Below are positions 35,092 through 44,230 of a DNA stretch of 64,000 nucleotides, in pieces. This DNA comes from RPRB01 sp035543115 (lineage in GTDB: Bacteria > Myxococcota > Myxococcia > Myxococcales > Myxococcaceae). The first letter of the stretch is position 1; each line of letters starts with the position of its first letter. The position numbers and the translations under genes were made by a program. The notes under the pieces are model-generated. The model was given only the letters and a program-made list of their open reading frames with translations. It ran no database searches and was not told the DNA's origin. The stretch lies in contig DATKKF010000004.1 in the NCBI GenBank assembly GCA_035543115.1, forward strand, positions 186,001-250,000, in the 5' to 3' direction.

Positions 35092-35541
35092 TCAGACAGG
35101 CTTCGGGGCGGTCTCGGCGGGGACCTCCAGACTGACCAGCTCGAGCTTCAGCTGCGCGGCGACCTCGAAGATGCGGGGGTCCCGGTAGAACTCGCCATAG
35201 ACGATCCGCACGCACCCCGAGTTGGCGACCAGCTTGAAGCAGGGCCAGCACGGGCTCGCCGTGGTGTACAGCGTCGCCCCGTCGATCCGGACGCCATTCT
35301 TCGCCGCCTGGAGGATGGCGTTGGCCTCGGCGTGCACCGTCGCCACGCAGTGGCCGTTCTCCATCATGTGCCCCACCTCGTCGCAATGGGGCATCCCACG
35401 GATGCTGCCGTTGTAGCCGGTCGAGAGGATGGTGCGGTCACGCACCAGCACCGCGCCGACGTGCTTCCGGTCGCACGTCGCCCGGGTCGCGACCTGCCGG
35501 GCGATGTCCATGAAGTACTGGTCCCACGAGCTCCTGCCCAT
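35092..35541 (-). CDS. dCMP deaminase family protein
   Basis: A 149-residue zinc deaminase. The zinc and catalytic motifs are VHAEANAIL (His and Glu) and SPCWPCFK (two Cys). An extra zinc-site pattern typical of dCMP deaminases is present in MPHCDEVGHMMENGHCVATVHAE. It converts dCMP to dUMP for thymidylate synthesis; ComEB-like members in some bacteria are implicated in DNA uptake. Length is standard. It is preceded by prkA on the same strand with a 59-bp gap. Confidence 0.93.
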   Translation of the reverse strand: MGRSSWDQYFMDIARQVATRATCDRKHVGAVLVRDRTILSTGYNGSIRGMPHCDEVGHMMENGHCVATVHAEANAILQAAKNGVRIDGATLYTTASPCWPCFKLVANSGCVRIVYGEFYRDPRIFEVAAQLKLELVSLEVPAETAPKPV

Positions 35542-35600
35542 ACGCTGGAGGACTTAACCACCGCGGACCCACACCGTCGCCCCCCCCGGGGGGCTCGGTC

Positions 35601-37838
35601 TCAGCCGGCGTAGCGCTTGCGGACCAGGAAGAGGATGGCCTCCTTGGCGCAGACGTCGCAGTACCCGTGGCGCTCACGCATCGCGGCAAGGGTCTGGTTC
35701 ACCTGCTCCAGCTCGCGGCTGCTCAGCGAGCTCCGCTCGTCCGACAGCGCCTTGAGCACGTTCTCCGCTCCCCGGCTCAGCGCCCGCTTCCGCTCCTCGA
35801 AGAAGTGCGCCCGGAGACGCCGGAACAGGTCCGGGAAGATGCGCGCGTAGTCCATGGCACCCTCGGGGTTCTCCAGCCGGTGAGCGCCGATCTGCCCGAT
35901 GAACCCTCGGCGGAACTCGCCGGGGTCGTCGCCCCGTGGCATGACGATGCCCTCCATCTCCGCCATCCGCTTCTCGTCCGGCCGCTCCATCTCCCCGGTG
36001 AGGCGGTTGCGCATCTTCTCGTTCTTCACCCAGTGGCGGACGTGTTGCACGTAGGTCTCGAAGAGCGAGGCGTACTGCTCGTCCGAGACCAGCTTCATCG
36101 ACTCCCGCACTTCGGCGTCCACCGACTCGAGGTACTGCTGCTCCACCGTCCGGACGAACTCCTCGTGGTCGTGGTAGCCGTCCACCACCTCTTCCTGGAG
36201 GAACTCGTAGACGCTCTTGTCCCGGGTCAACGCGGTCAGCTCCTCGAGCACCGCCAGCGGGCTGAGACAGGGCCGGTCCGGATTCTGGGCCGCGTTGAAC
36301 AGCGCAGTCTTGATCTCCCGGGCCGAGGCCCCGGTGCGACCCTCGTAGTTCGGGTAGGCGTCCGATTCCTGGTAGAGGGCCGGGAGCCACTTCTTCAGCT
36401 CGCGCGCCTGCGCCAGGCTCAGGCGGTCCGGCGCCGTCCCGTCCTCGTAGAGGGCCATCTTCTCCAGGGGGGTCAGCCCTTCGAGAATCTCCCGGACGTC
36501 GGCGGGGTAGCGCTCACGCACCGGCTTCTTCAGCCGGGTGAGCACCGCCCACTGCGCGGCCACCTCGGTGGCATGCGGGGCGACGTGCTTGCCCACCGTC
36601 CGGGTGGTGACCTGAGCGTCGTAGATCTCCTTCTCCGCCTTCCAGCGGCGGAGGTACGGCACCCGGACCAGCTCGATGCGCCCCTTGAAGCTGGCGAAAT
36701 CCGGCAGCTCCTTGAACGCCGCCAGGTGCTTCTCGTTGCTCGAGGCGACCAGCACCTCGTCCAGTTGCAGCACGAAGTGCTCCATCGGCACCTCGCCGGT
36801 CTCGCTGAAGCCGAGCAGGTACTTGAATGCCTCGAGCGGGCGCTTGAGGAGATCTGCGTACTCCATGATGCCGCGGTTGGCGTTCACCAGCGGGCCGTGC
36901 GGCTCGAAGAGGACGACGTTCTGCAGCGCCGCAGGCAGGTTGGCCTGGCTCCGGTCCGCCGAGACCTGGTGGTACGCCGCGTCGACGCTCAGGTGCGGCT
37001 CGACGGTGACCGCTCCGACCAGGTAGCGCCGCGACAGGTAGAAGCGGCGGACCTGGACGTGCCGCAGGACGCGCAGCCAGTCGCCGTTCGCCGCGGCGAG
37101 GAGCGCGTTGTAGATGCGCCGGCACTTGTGACAGAGCTCACCGTCGACGATCCAGTCGGCGAGCACGGCCTCGCCGTCGGCCGGGCGGGCCGAGACCTTG
37201 AGGGCCCGCTCGAGGAGCTTCCGCCGCTCGTCGCGGGGCATGGCGAACAGCGGGTGGTCGCGCATCTCGCAGGTGACCCGCACCTCCACGCTCTCCTCGT
37301 CGAGGTGCGCAAAGGTGGTCAGCTCACCGCCCCCCACCCGGTCGCCGAACCCGATGCTCCCCTTCACCAGCTTCTCCGAGGGGAAGATCCACGCCAGCTC
37401 GTAGAGGGCGCCCTGCGGCTCGCGCGAGTAGAGCTCCATGCCCCGCTTGAGGGCGTCCACCAGCGTGGACTTGGCCGAACCGTTCGGGCCGTGGAGGAGG
37501 ATGAGCTTGTTCACCGTGCCGGCGCGGACGAAGTTGCCCAGCAGCCGGTAGATCCCGTTCTGGACCTCCTCCTGGCCGGCCACCCGGCCCATCCGTTCGC
37601 CGTCGGTGAGGTCGAAGAGCTTGAAGCGGCGCATCGGCCCGGCGGGGTGGTGGTGGACCGGTGACGTCCCGAAGTGGTCCAGGACGTCTCGGGCGTACTG
37701 GGCGGAGTTGCGCACCTGGGCGTGTGGACCCTGGAGGAAGAGGTCCAGGTACTCCTCGAAGGAGAGGATGCTGCGGTCCTGGAGGAAGTCGCGGCTCACC
37801 ACCGCGCCCACCTCCTTAAGGAAATCCTTCGCGCTCAT
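35601..37838 (-). CDS. prkA: PrkA serine protein kinase
   Basis: A 745-residue protein of the PrkA family with an AAA-type N-terminal half (GPNGSAKSTLVDALKRG Walker A, about residues 110-127) and the C-terminal PrkA domain. Members phosphorylate proteins on serine and act in starvation and spore-related responses; some have been proposed to work as ATP-dependent proteases. The usual partners yeaH/yhbH and spoVR are not next to it here. The tail CDVCAKEAILFLVRKRYAG has two cysteines. It is divergent from the hsp70 gene across 139 bp, so both may share a regulatory region. Confidence 0.93.
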   Translation of the reverse strand: MSAKDFLKEVGAVVSRDFLQDRSILSFEEYLDLFLQGPHAQVRNSAQYARDVLDHFGTSPVHHHPAGPMRRFKLFDLTDGERMGRVAGQEEVQNGIYRLLGNFVRAGTVNKLILLHGPNGSAKSTLVDALKRGMELYSREPQGALYELAWIFPSEKLVKGSIGFGDRVGGGELTTFAHLDEESVEVRVTCEMRDHPLFAMPRDERRKLLERALKVSARPADGEAVLADWIVDGELCHKCRRIYNALLAAANGDWLRVLRHVQVRRFYLSRRYLVGAVTVEPHLSVDAAYHQVSADRSQANLPAALQNVVLFEPHGPLVNANRGIMEYADLLKRPLEAFKYLLGFSETGEVPMEHFVLQLDEVLVASSNEKHLAAFKELPDFASFKGRIELVRVPYLRRWKAEKEIYDAQVTTRTVGKHVAPHATEVAAQWAVLTRLKKPVRERYPADVREILEGLTPLEKMALYEDGTAPDRLSLAQARELKKWLPALYQESDAYPNYEGRTGASAREIKTALFNAAQNPDRPCLSPLAVLEELTALTRDKSVYEFLQEEVVDGYHDHEEFVRTVEQQYLESVDAEVRESMKLVSDEQYASLFETYVQHVRHWVKNEKMRNRLTGEMERPDEKRMAEMEGIVMPRGDDPGEFRRGFIGQIGAHRLENPEGAMDYARIFPDLFRRLRAHFFEERKRALSRGAENVLKALSDERSSLSSRELEQVNQTLAAMRERHGYCDVCAKEAILFLVRKRYAG

Positions 37839-37977
37839 GCGTCCGCCGCTCCTCCGAGGGCGGGCGCCCCGGCTCGCCCACCCACACTGACTCCCCGAGT
37901 CTCGCTCCAGTGGCGACCGGCACGCCAGAGCGTCCCCCGACGGCAGCCTGGCTTGCTAACCTGCATCGCGGACAAAC

Positions 37978-39498
37978 ATGCAGAAGCCGCCCATCATCGG
38001 CATCGACCTCGGGACGACCAACTCCTGCGCCGCCATCGTGACCGAGGACGGCTCGGTCAAGCTCATCCCCCACAAGGGCGGCGACTACACCGTGCCGTCG
38101 GTGTTCGCCATCGACGAGAAGGGCAACGAGCTCATTGGCCACGAGGCCAAGCGCCAGTGGCAGCTCAACCCCCGGAACACCGTCTACGGGAGCAAGCGGC
38201 TGGTAGGCCGAAGCTGGTCGAGCGAGATCGTCGAGACGATGCGCAAGACGGTGGGCTACGAGGTCCGCCCCGGCGACCGCAACGACGTGGTGATCGACGT
38301 CGCCCGCCGCGAGTTCCACCTCCAGGAGATCGCCGCCCGCATCCTGAACAAGATTCGCGACGTGGCCTCCAACCACCTCCGGGTGCCCATCAGCCGGGCG
38401 GTGGTCACCGTGCCCGCCTACTTCAACGACCGGCAGCGCCAGGCGGTCAAGGACGCCGGCAAGCTGGTGGGCATCGAGGTGGTGCGGATCATCAACGAGC
38501 CCACCGCGGCGGCGCTGGCCTATGGCATCGGCAAGAAGCTGAACGAGACGGTGCTGGTCTACGACCTCGGGGGCGGGACCTTCGACGTGAGCATCATCGA
38601 GATCCGCGACCGGGTCTTCGAGGTGAAGGCCACCGGGGGCGACATCTTCCTCGGCGGCCTGGACTTCGACAACACGATGATCCACCACGTCCTGACCGAG
38701 TTCGCGGGCAGGACCGGAATCGACCTGTCGACCGACCCGGTGGCGATGCAGCGAATCAAGGACCTGGCCGAGCGGACCAAGTGCGATCTCAGCACCCGCG
38801 AGCAGGCGCCCTTCAACATCCCCTTCATCACCATGACCGCGCAGGGCCAGCCGCTGAACATCGAGATGACCTTCACCCGGAAGAAGCTGGAGGAGCTCAC
38901 CCAGCACCTGGTGGACCGGACGCTGCAGATGGTGGCCAGGGTGCTGGTGGACGCCGGGGTCAGCACCAAGCAGATCGACGAGGTGATGCTGGTGGGCGGG
39001 CAGACCCGCATGCCCATCATCCAGGAGCGGCTGACCAAGTTCTTCGGCAAGTCCCCGTCCAAGGGCGTGCACCCGGACGAGGCGGTGGCCATCGGCGCCG
39101 CACTCTACGCCCACTCGCTGGAGGACGACACCAACCTCCGGCTCCAGCTGCTCGACGTCATCCCCATGGCCATCGGGCTGGAGAGGGCCGGCGGCAATTT
39201 CCACATCGTCTTTCCCCGGAACGCGGCCATCCCCAACGCGAAGCAGATCCAGGCCACCACCAGCTTCGACGGGCAGACCGAGCTGGCGATGCGCATCTAC
39301 CAGGGCGACAACGAGGCGGCGAACAAGAACGAGCTCCTCGGCGAGTTCGTCTTCTCCGGCATCAGCGCCGGGAAGGCGGGCGAGGCTCAGGTCGAGGTCA
39401 TCTTCGACGTGAACGTGGAGGGCATCCTCACCATGAGCGCCCTGGACCCGGCGACCGGGCGGAAGATGAAGACCACCGTGCGAGTGACGCAGAGCTGA
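37978..39498 (+). CDS. Hsp70/DnaK-like protein lacking the lid domain
   Basis: A 506-residue Hsp70. The ATPase domain is complete: GIDLGTTNSCAA, VPAYFNDRQRQAVKDAG, NEPTAAALAYG, VYDLGGGTFDVSI, VGGQTRMP. The substrate-binding beta domain runs to about residue 500 and ends MKTTVRVTQS. The C-terminal helical lid of DnaK (about 130 residues) is absent. Main DnaK proteins are 610-640 residues, so this is a paralogue, not the housekeeping chaperone. Myxobacteria have several such homologues, some needed for social motility. No dnaJ or grpE is near. ATG 37978 is preceded by no strong ribosome site. Confidence 0.9.
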   Translation: MQKPPIIGIDLGTTNSCAAIVTEDGSVKLIPHKGGDYTVPSVFAIDEKGNELIGHEAKRQWQLNPRNTVYGSKRLVGRSWSSEIVETMRKTVGYEVRPGDRNDVVIDVARREFHLQEIAARILNKIRDVASNHLRVPISRAVVTVPAYFNDRQRQAVKDAGKLVGIEVVRIINEPTAAALAYGIGKKLNETVLVYDLGGGTFDVSIIEIRDRVFEVKATGGDIFLGGLDFDNTMIHHVLTEFAGRTGIDLSTDPVAMQRIKDLAERTKCDLSTREQAPFNIPFITMTAQGQPLNIEMTFTRKKLEELTQHLVDRTLQMVARVLVDAGVSTKQIDEVMLVGGQTRMPIIQERLTKFFGKSPSKGVHPDEAVAIGAALYAHSLEDDTNLRLQLLDVIPMAIGLERAGGNFHIVFPRNAAIPNAKQIQATTSFDGQTELAMRIYQGDNEAANKNELLGEFVFSGISAGKAGEAQVEVIFDVNVEGILTMSALDPATGRKMKTTVRVTQS

Positions 39499-39517
39499 AG
39501 AAGAGAGGGGGGAGGCC

Positions 39518-40591
39518 ATGTGGGGAGCCCCGGCACGGTGCGCACGCCTCCGGTGGGCGCTCGGCGCGGGGGTGGCCATGCTGGCTCTTCACGGCGCGAT
39601 GCTGGCCGGCCTGGCCCACCACCGGGGCGTCCCGCTGAGGCGGATCCTCGGCGCGTGGGACGCCTCGCTCCATGCGGTCATCGCCGAGTCGGGCCGGACC
39701 GCCGCGCTCTGGGCCTTCTACCCGCTCTGGGCGGGGCTGCTCGAGGCGGCGCATGCCCTTCTTCCCGGGGTCCCGACGGTCCTCGCCGGCGCGGGGCTCG
39801 CCTCGGCGCTGTTCCTCGCCGCGCTGGGGGCTCTCGCCACGGCGGGGCCGAGGCGCGTCATCCCGGAATCGGGTCCGGCATTCGCGCTCGGCGCGGTGCT
39901 CCTCGCCTTCACCCCGGCGTCGTGGACCTTCCACACCGCGCATACCGAGTCGCTGTTCCTCCTGCTCTCGCTGCTCGCGCTCCTCGCGGCGGGACGGGGC
40001 CGCTGGCTCGCGGCCGGCCTCCTCGCCGGGCTGGCTTGCCTCACCCGGAACCAGGGCGTGCTGGTGGCCCTCGCCGCGGTGGCGCTGGTGGCCGAGCAGA
40101 CGCGGAGCCGGCGCCGCGCTGCGCTGACCGGTCTCTTCCCGCTGCTCGCCGGCCTCGGGTTCCTCGCCTTCCAGTGGGTCCGGACCGGAGACCCGCTGGC
40201 GTTCCTCCACGCCCAGGCGAACTGGGCCCATGCCCGCTCTCCGCTGGACGTGCTCCGCTCCTTCTGGTTCGGGAACCTCTGGCAGAACACCAACGCCGGG
40301 TCGCTCGCCCGCCACGCGTTCTTCCTCGGCGCGGTGGCCGCCTCCGTCGCGCTCGCCCGCCACGACCACATCCTCGGCCTCTACTGCCTCACCTCGCTTG
40401 CGCTGCTGCCGCTGCAGGGAGAGCTGGTGAACGCCTTCCGCTTCACGGCGGTGCTGTTCCCGCTGCACCTCTGGGCCGGGGAGCAGCTCGCCCGCGCGCC
40501 GGTGCCGCTGCGGGCCCTGGGCGTCGCGGCGTGGCTCACCACGAACGTGTGGGTGACGCGCGAGCTTGCCTACGGGAAGTGGGCCTACTAG
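39518..40591 (+). CDS. Polytopic PIG-V-like mannosyltransferase
   Basis: A 357-residue membrane protein with about nine hydrophobic segments. Near the N terminus it has the polar motif GAWDASLHAVIAESG, and FYPLWAGLLEAAHAL follows, as in PIG-V-type GT-C glycosyltransferases (WD after the first helix, FYP.. after it). These use lipid-linked sugars on the outer side of the inner membrane. GGGGGGAGG stands just before ATG 39518, a strong ribosome site. It follows hsp70 after 19 bp. Its stop overlaps that of the next gene on the other strand (CTAG). Confidence 0.75.
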   Translation: MWGAPARCARLRWALGAGVAMLALHGAMLAGLAHHRGVPLRRILGAWDASLHAVIAESGRTAALWAFYPLWAGLLEAAHALLPGVPTVLAGAGLASALFLAALGALATAGPRRVIPESGPAFALGAVLLAFTPASWTFHTAHTESLFLLLSLLALLAAGRGRWLAAGLLAGLACLTRNQGVLVALAAVALVAEQTRSRRRAALTGLFPLLAGLGFLAFQWVRTGDPLAFLHAQANWAHARSPLDVLRSFWFGNLWQNTNAGSLARHAFFLGAVAASVALARHDHILGLYCLTSLALLPLQGELVNAFRFTAVLFPLHLWAGEQLARAPVPLRALGVAAWLTTNVWVTRELAYGKWAY

Positions 40592-42069
40592 CGAGCCGGG
40601 ACCTCACCGGGCACGAGGACGAAGCCGCCGGGAAGGAGGCGTGCGCCGGGACCGGCGGCGAACGCCTGGATCTCGGCCGCCGACTCTGGCCAGGGCGGCA
40701 GCGCCGGATGGAGCAGGAGGCGGCTCCCGGGGCGCGCGCGACAGGCGGGCCCGAGCAGCTCGAGCGCGTCGGGATAGCCGAGCTGAGGGTAGATGCTGGC
40801 CTGAACACAGAGCGGCCCCGCCAGCGCGTCCGCCCGCGCACGGAGCGAGGCCAGCCCGGACCGCACGACTTGGTCCGGCCGGTGCACCCGGAGATACCCG
40901 CCCCCGAAGAGCGGGAACGCCAGTAGCGCGACAGCGGCCAAGGACCGGCGCCGCGCCGCATCGCGGTGGGCGAAGGCGACCACGGCCACGAGCGCGATGG
41001 CGACGATCGGGACCGGGTAATACCCCTCCCATCTCCGCATCGCCGGATGCGATGCCAGTCCGAGCATGAGCACCCCTGGGGAGATGGAGATCACCGCCAG
41101 TGGCTCGGACAGGGGCAGGAGCAGGCATGGGAGAAGGACCGTCCACCACCCCGATCCGAGAACATCCCAGGTGGCGCGAAGCGGGTGGCGGAGCGCGGTG
41201 CTCACCACCTCCACCGGGCCATGGCCGTACCCGGACCAGAAGGCGGTGTAGCCGGGGAGCGTCGGCCCCAGCTGCCAGGGCCGGATCACCTCCAGGTCGA
41301 CGAGAAGGATGGCCGAGCCGGCGAGGAAGAGGCCTGCGGCGGGCGCGGGAGGGAGCCGGCGGAGGAGGGCCGCTCCTGCGGCAAACGCGAGGACGTACAG
41401 CGGCGCGTCCTCCTTCACCAGGCAGAGCCCGATGCCCCAGGCCACCACCGCCCACGCCCGACGACGTTGGAGCGCGTCCGCAGCACCGATGATGAACAAG
41501 GGGAAGGCGCTCTCGGGCCGGAATCCGTCGTGGAGGAGGCGCCCGACCCAGGGACAGGTCAGGAGGGCGATCACGGCGAGAGGCGCGAGCCCGGGCGCGA
41601 CCCGGTGCGCGAGGTGGGAGAGAAGCCCCGCGGCCCCGAGGAGGAGGACGACGTTGACCACCAGCAGGAGGTACGGGCTTCGCCAGAGCCAGTGAAGCGG
41701 GACCAGCGGGAGCATCCACCAGGTCTGGTGCACCCCGAAGTGGTTCACCCCGTACACGGGCGAGTAGAGGAAGCGCCCGCGCAGAGTGCTCTCCAGCATC
41801 CAGTCGAACACGCCGAAGTCGAAGGCGTTCACGCGAAAAGCCTGGAAGTTCAGCAGCTCGGACACGAGCATCCAGATCCCGAGCGCGAGGAGGATCAGGG
41901 GCGACTCTCCGAGACTCAGCAGCGCGCCGTCGACGGCGACGGGCAACGGCGCGAGCGCCACCAGCGCCGCCACCGCGAGCGCTCCCAGCTGCCAGTCACG
42001 GAGCGCGGTGCTCCCCGGGTCGGCTCCAACAATCAGCAGGAGCAGCGAGCAGCAGGAGGCCGCGGCCAC
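40588..42069 (-). CDS. DUF2079-type polytopic membrane protein
   Basis: A 493-residue protein with ten or more hydrophobic segments. The pattern NAFDFGVFDWMLESTLRGRFLYSP, followed by HFGVHQTWWMLPLVPL, is typical of DUF2079 proteins, which are distantly related to GT-C glycosyltransferases. The soluble end (about 410-493) is Pro/Ala/Arg-rich. GTG 42069 is the only start codon in frame after the upstream stop. It lies convergent to the PIG-V-like gene and its substrate is unknown. Confidence 0.75.
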   Translation of the reverse strand: MAAASCCSLLLLIVGADPGSTALRDWQLGALAVAALVALAPLPVAVDGALLSLGESPLILLALGIWMLVSELLNFQAFRVNAFDFGVFDWMLESTLRGRFLYSPVYGVNHFGVHQTWWMLPLVPLHWLWRSPYLLLVVNVVLLLGAAGLLSHLAHRVAPGLAPLAVIALLTCPWVGRLLHDGFRPESAFPLFIIGAADALQRRRAWAVVAWGIGLCLVKEDAPLYVLAFAAGAALLRRLPPAPAAGLFLAGSAILLVDLEVIRPWQLGPTLPGYTAFWSGYGHGPVEVVSTALRHPLRATWDVLGSGWWTVLLPCLLLPLSEPLAVISISPGVLMLGLASHPAMRRWEGYYPVPIVAIALVAVVAFAHRDAARRRSLAAVALLAFPLFGGGYLRVHRPDQVVRSGLASLRARADALAGPLCVQASIYPQLGYPDALELLGPACRARPGSRLLLHPALPPWPESAAEIQAFAAGPGARLLPGGFVLVPGEVPAR

Positions 42070-42149
42070 CCCGACCGCGTACGCCCAGACGAACCGCCAG
42101 GCACGCCTGGCCTGTCCAGCGGAGACGCCGACGGCTCACCCCCCGTTCG

Positions 42150-43427
42150 TCAGGCGGTCTTCTTCTCCTTCTCCAGCACCAGCTGCGGCGGCTCGTGCTT
42201 GGTCACCACTTCCTGGGTGATCTTGCACTCCCGCACGCCTTCCCGGTACGGGACGTCGTACATGATGTCCAGCATCGCGTCCTCCATGATCGCGCGGAGG
42301 CCGCGGGCGCCGGAGCTGCGCCGCATCGCCTCGCGGGCGATGGCCCGGAGCGCTTCCTTGGTGAAGCTGAGCTTCACCTTCTCGATCTCGAAGAGCTTCT
42401 GGTACTGCTTCACCAGGGCGTTCTTCGGCTGGGTGAGGATGGTGACCAGGTCGTCCTCGCGCAGGTCGTTGAGGGTCGCCACCACCGGGAGCCGGCCCAC
42501 GAACTCGGGGATCATCCCGAACTTCATGAGGTCCTCGGGCTCCACCAGCTTGAGGAGCTCGCCCACGGTGCGCTCGTCCTTGTGGACGATCTTCGCCCCG
42601 AAGCCGAGTCCCTTCTCCCCCACCCGGCGGCGGATGATCGAGTCGATGCCGTGGAAGGCGCCGCCACAGATGAAGAGGATGTTGCTGGTGTCGACCTGCA
42701 CGTACTCCTGCTGGTTGTACTTCTTGCCGCCGCGCGGGGTGACGTTGGCCCGGGTGCCTTCGATGATCTTCAACAGAGCCTGCTGCACGCCCTCGCCGCC
42801 GACGTCGCGGGTGACCGACGGGGTGTCACCCTTCCGGGCAATCTTGTCGATCTCGTCGATGTAGACGATGCCCCGGGCGGCCTTCTCCACGTCGTAGTCG
42901 GCGTTGTGGAGCAGGTTCTGGATGATGTTCTCCACGTCCTCGCCCACGTAGCCCGCCTCGGTGAGGCTGGTGGCATCGGCGATGGTGAAGGGGACGTTGA
43001 GAAACCGGGCCAGACTCTGGGCGAGCAGCGTCTTGCCGCTGCCGGTGGGGCCGATGAGGAGGATGTTGCTCTTGCTGAGCTCGACATCCTCATGCCCCGC
43101 GGCCTTCACCCCAGGGCGCGGCCGGGCGGGGGGCTTCTTCTGGTAGATGCGCTTGTAGTGGTTGTAGACCGCGACCGCGAGGACCTTCTTCGCATGGTCC
43201 TGGCCGATGACGTAGTCGTCGAGGAAGGACTTGATCTCGGTCGGGGTGGGCAAGGAGACCTGCGGCTTGCCCTCCTCGCGATCGTGCTCCTCGGCGATGA
43301 TGTCGTTGCAGAGCTTGATGCACTCGTCGCAGATGTAGACCGTCGGCCCGGCGATGAGCTTCCGCACCTCGCGCTGTGACTTCCCGCAGAACGAGCAGGA
43401 CAGGTTGACGGTGTGCTCCTTCTTCAC
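42150..43427 (-). CDS. clpX: ATP-dependent Clp protease ATP-binding subunit ClpX
   Basis: A 425-residue AAA+ unfoldase. The N-terminal zinc domain has CSFCGKSQ and CDECIKLC. Walker A is GPTGSGKTLLAQ, Walker B is IVYIDEIDKIA, and RRSSGARGLRAIMEDAMLD marks the C-terminal domain. It unfolds proteins for ClpP. GTG 43427 is chosen because GGAGG lies about ten bases upstream. clpP and tig, often adjacent, are not here. An AT-rich TATATT at 43536-43541 (minus strand) may be a -10 box, although no good -35 is visible. Confidence 0.97.
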   Translation of the reverse strand: MKKEHTVNLSCSFCGKSQREVRKLIAGPTVYICDECIKLCNDIIAEEHDREEGKPQVSLPTPTEIKSFLDDYVIGQDHAKKVLAVAVYNHYKRIYQKKPPARPRPGVKAAGHEDVELSKSNILLIGPTGSGKTLLAQSLARFLNVPFTIADATSLTEAGYVGEDVENIIQNLLHNADYDVEKAARGIVYIDEIDKIARKGDTPSVTRDVGGEGVQQALLKIIEGTRANVTPRGGKKYNQQEYVQVDTSNILFICGGAFHGIDSIIRRRVGEKGLGFGAKIVHKDERTVGELLKLVEPEDLMKFGMIPEFVGRLPVVATLNDLREDDLVTILTQPKNALVKQYQKLFEIEKVKLSFTKEALRAIAREAMRRSSGARGLRAIMEDAMLDIMYDVPYREGVRECKITQEVVTKHEPPQLVLEKEKKTA

Positions 43428-43615
43428 CCTCTGTTGACCTCCAGGGCACCGGCCCTGACCGACTCCGAGGACTCCAGCACAGACCCCGATGCCCGCGCCA
43501 CCTCCGACGCTGCCGCGAGACTGGGCCCCTTGTCCAATATAAGTCCCGAGTTCCGAGCAGGGCAGACGAGCCATCCCCGACGTCCGCAGCAGGACTGCTC
43601 TGCGAGGTGCCGGGC

Positions 43616-44230
43616 TCAGCTCCCGACGCGGGCGACCGCCAGGGACTCCACCGCCGCGGCGAGGTCATCCGCCTGGGTCCGGACCGACGCCGGAACCCCG
43701 CGGCAAGCCCGCAGCTCCTCGGCCAGGCGCCGGGCGGTGCGTGCCAGCTGACCCAGGCGCACCTCCGTCGGCGGAGGCTCCGGGGCCGGACGGGGGAAGC
43801 GCTCACTCAGCTCTCGGCGCACCGCGGCGACGGGCCGCTCCGGGTCCCAGATGGAGTCGCGGATGCTCCGGTACTCCTCGGCGTCCAGGGCGCCGCGCTC
43901 CTCCGCCTCCGCGAGCACCTCCACCACCTCGAAGGCCGGGGCGGGACGGGCGTCGGGGGCGTCGGGCTTCCAGGCACGCTCGTGCCGGTCGAGGAAGCTC
44001 CAGGAGCGGGTCAGCTTCAGCGCGGTGGCCTTGCGGATGCGGAGCTCCTTGCTGCAGTAGGCCTCGAAGCTGGGGAAGCCCCACCCCTCCCAGAGCGCCT
44101 CGTCGCGGACCCGGGTCAGCACCTTCGCCAACCCGGTCCAGGAGGCCTTGAAGGTCCGCGCCGCGCGCAGCACCTCCTCCCGGAACGGGTCGCCGCTCGC
44201 CGAGACCTCGACCACCGGAGCGCGTCCCAT
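43616..44230 (-). CDS. Unknown soluble protein (204 aa) coupled to a GYF/TonB protein
   Basis: A 204-residue hydrophilic protein. Residues ~10-70 contain FREEVLRAARTFKASW and GWGFPSFEAYCSKELRIRK, a pattern reminiscent of small DNA- or phage-related helical domains, but I cannot name a family. Acidic and Pro-rich linkers follow. ATG 44230 shares a base with the upstream gene's TGA (TGATG), so the two are coupled. No signal peptide or membrane segment is seen. Probably a conserved myxobacterial hypothetical protein. Confidence 0.75.
   Translation of the reverse strand: MGRAPVVEVSASGDPFREEVLRAARTFKASWTGLAKVLTRVRDEALWEGWGFPSFEAYCSKELRIRKATALKLTRSWSFLDRHERAWKPDAPDARPAPAFEVVEVLAEAEERGALDAEEYRSIRDSIWDPERPVAAVRRELSERFPRPAPEPPPTEVRLGQLARTARRLAEELRACRGVPASVRTQADDLAAAVESLAVARVGS

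Noticed and set aside
37922..37975. Sigma-54-like GG/GC pair upstream of hsp70 (CGGCAGCCTGGCTTGCT)
   Set aside because: Spacing is 11 instead of 10 bases and the -24 box is poor.
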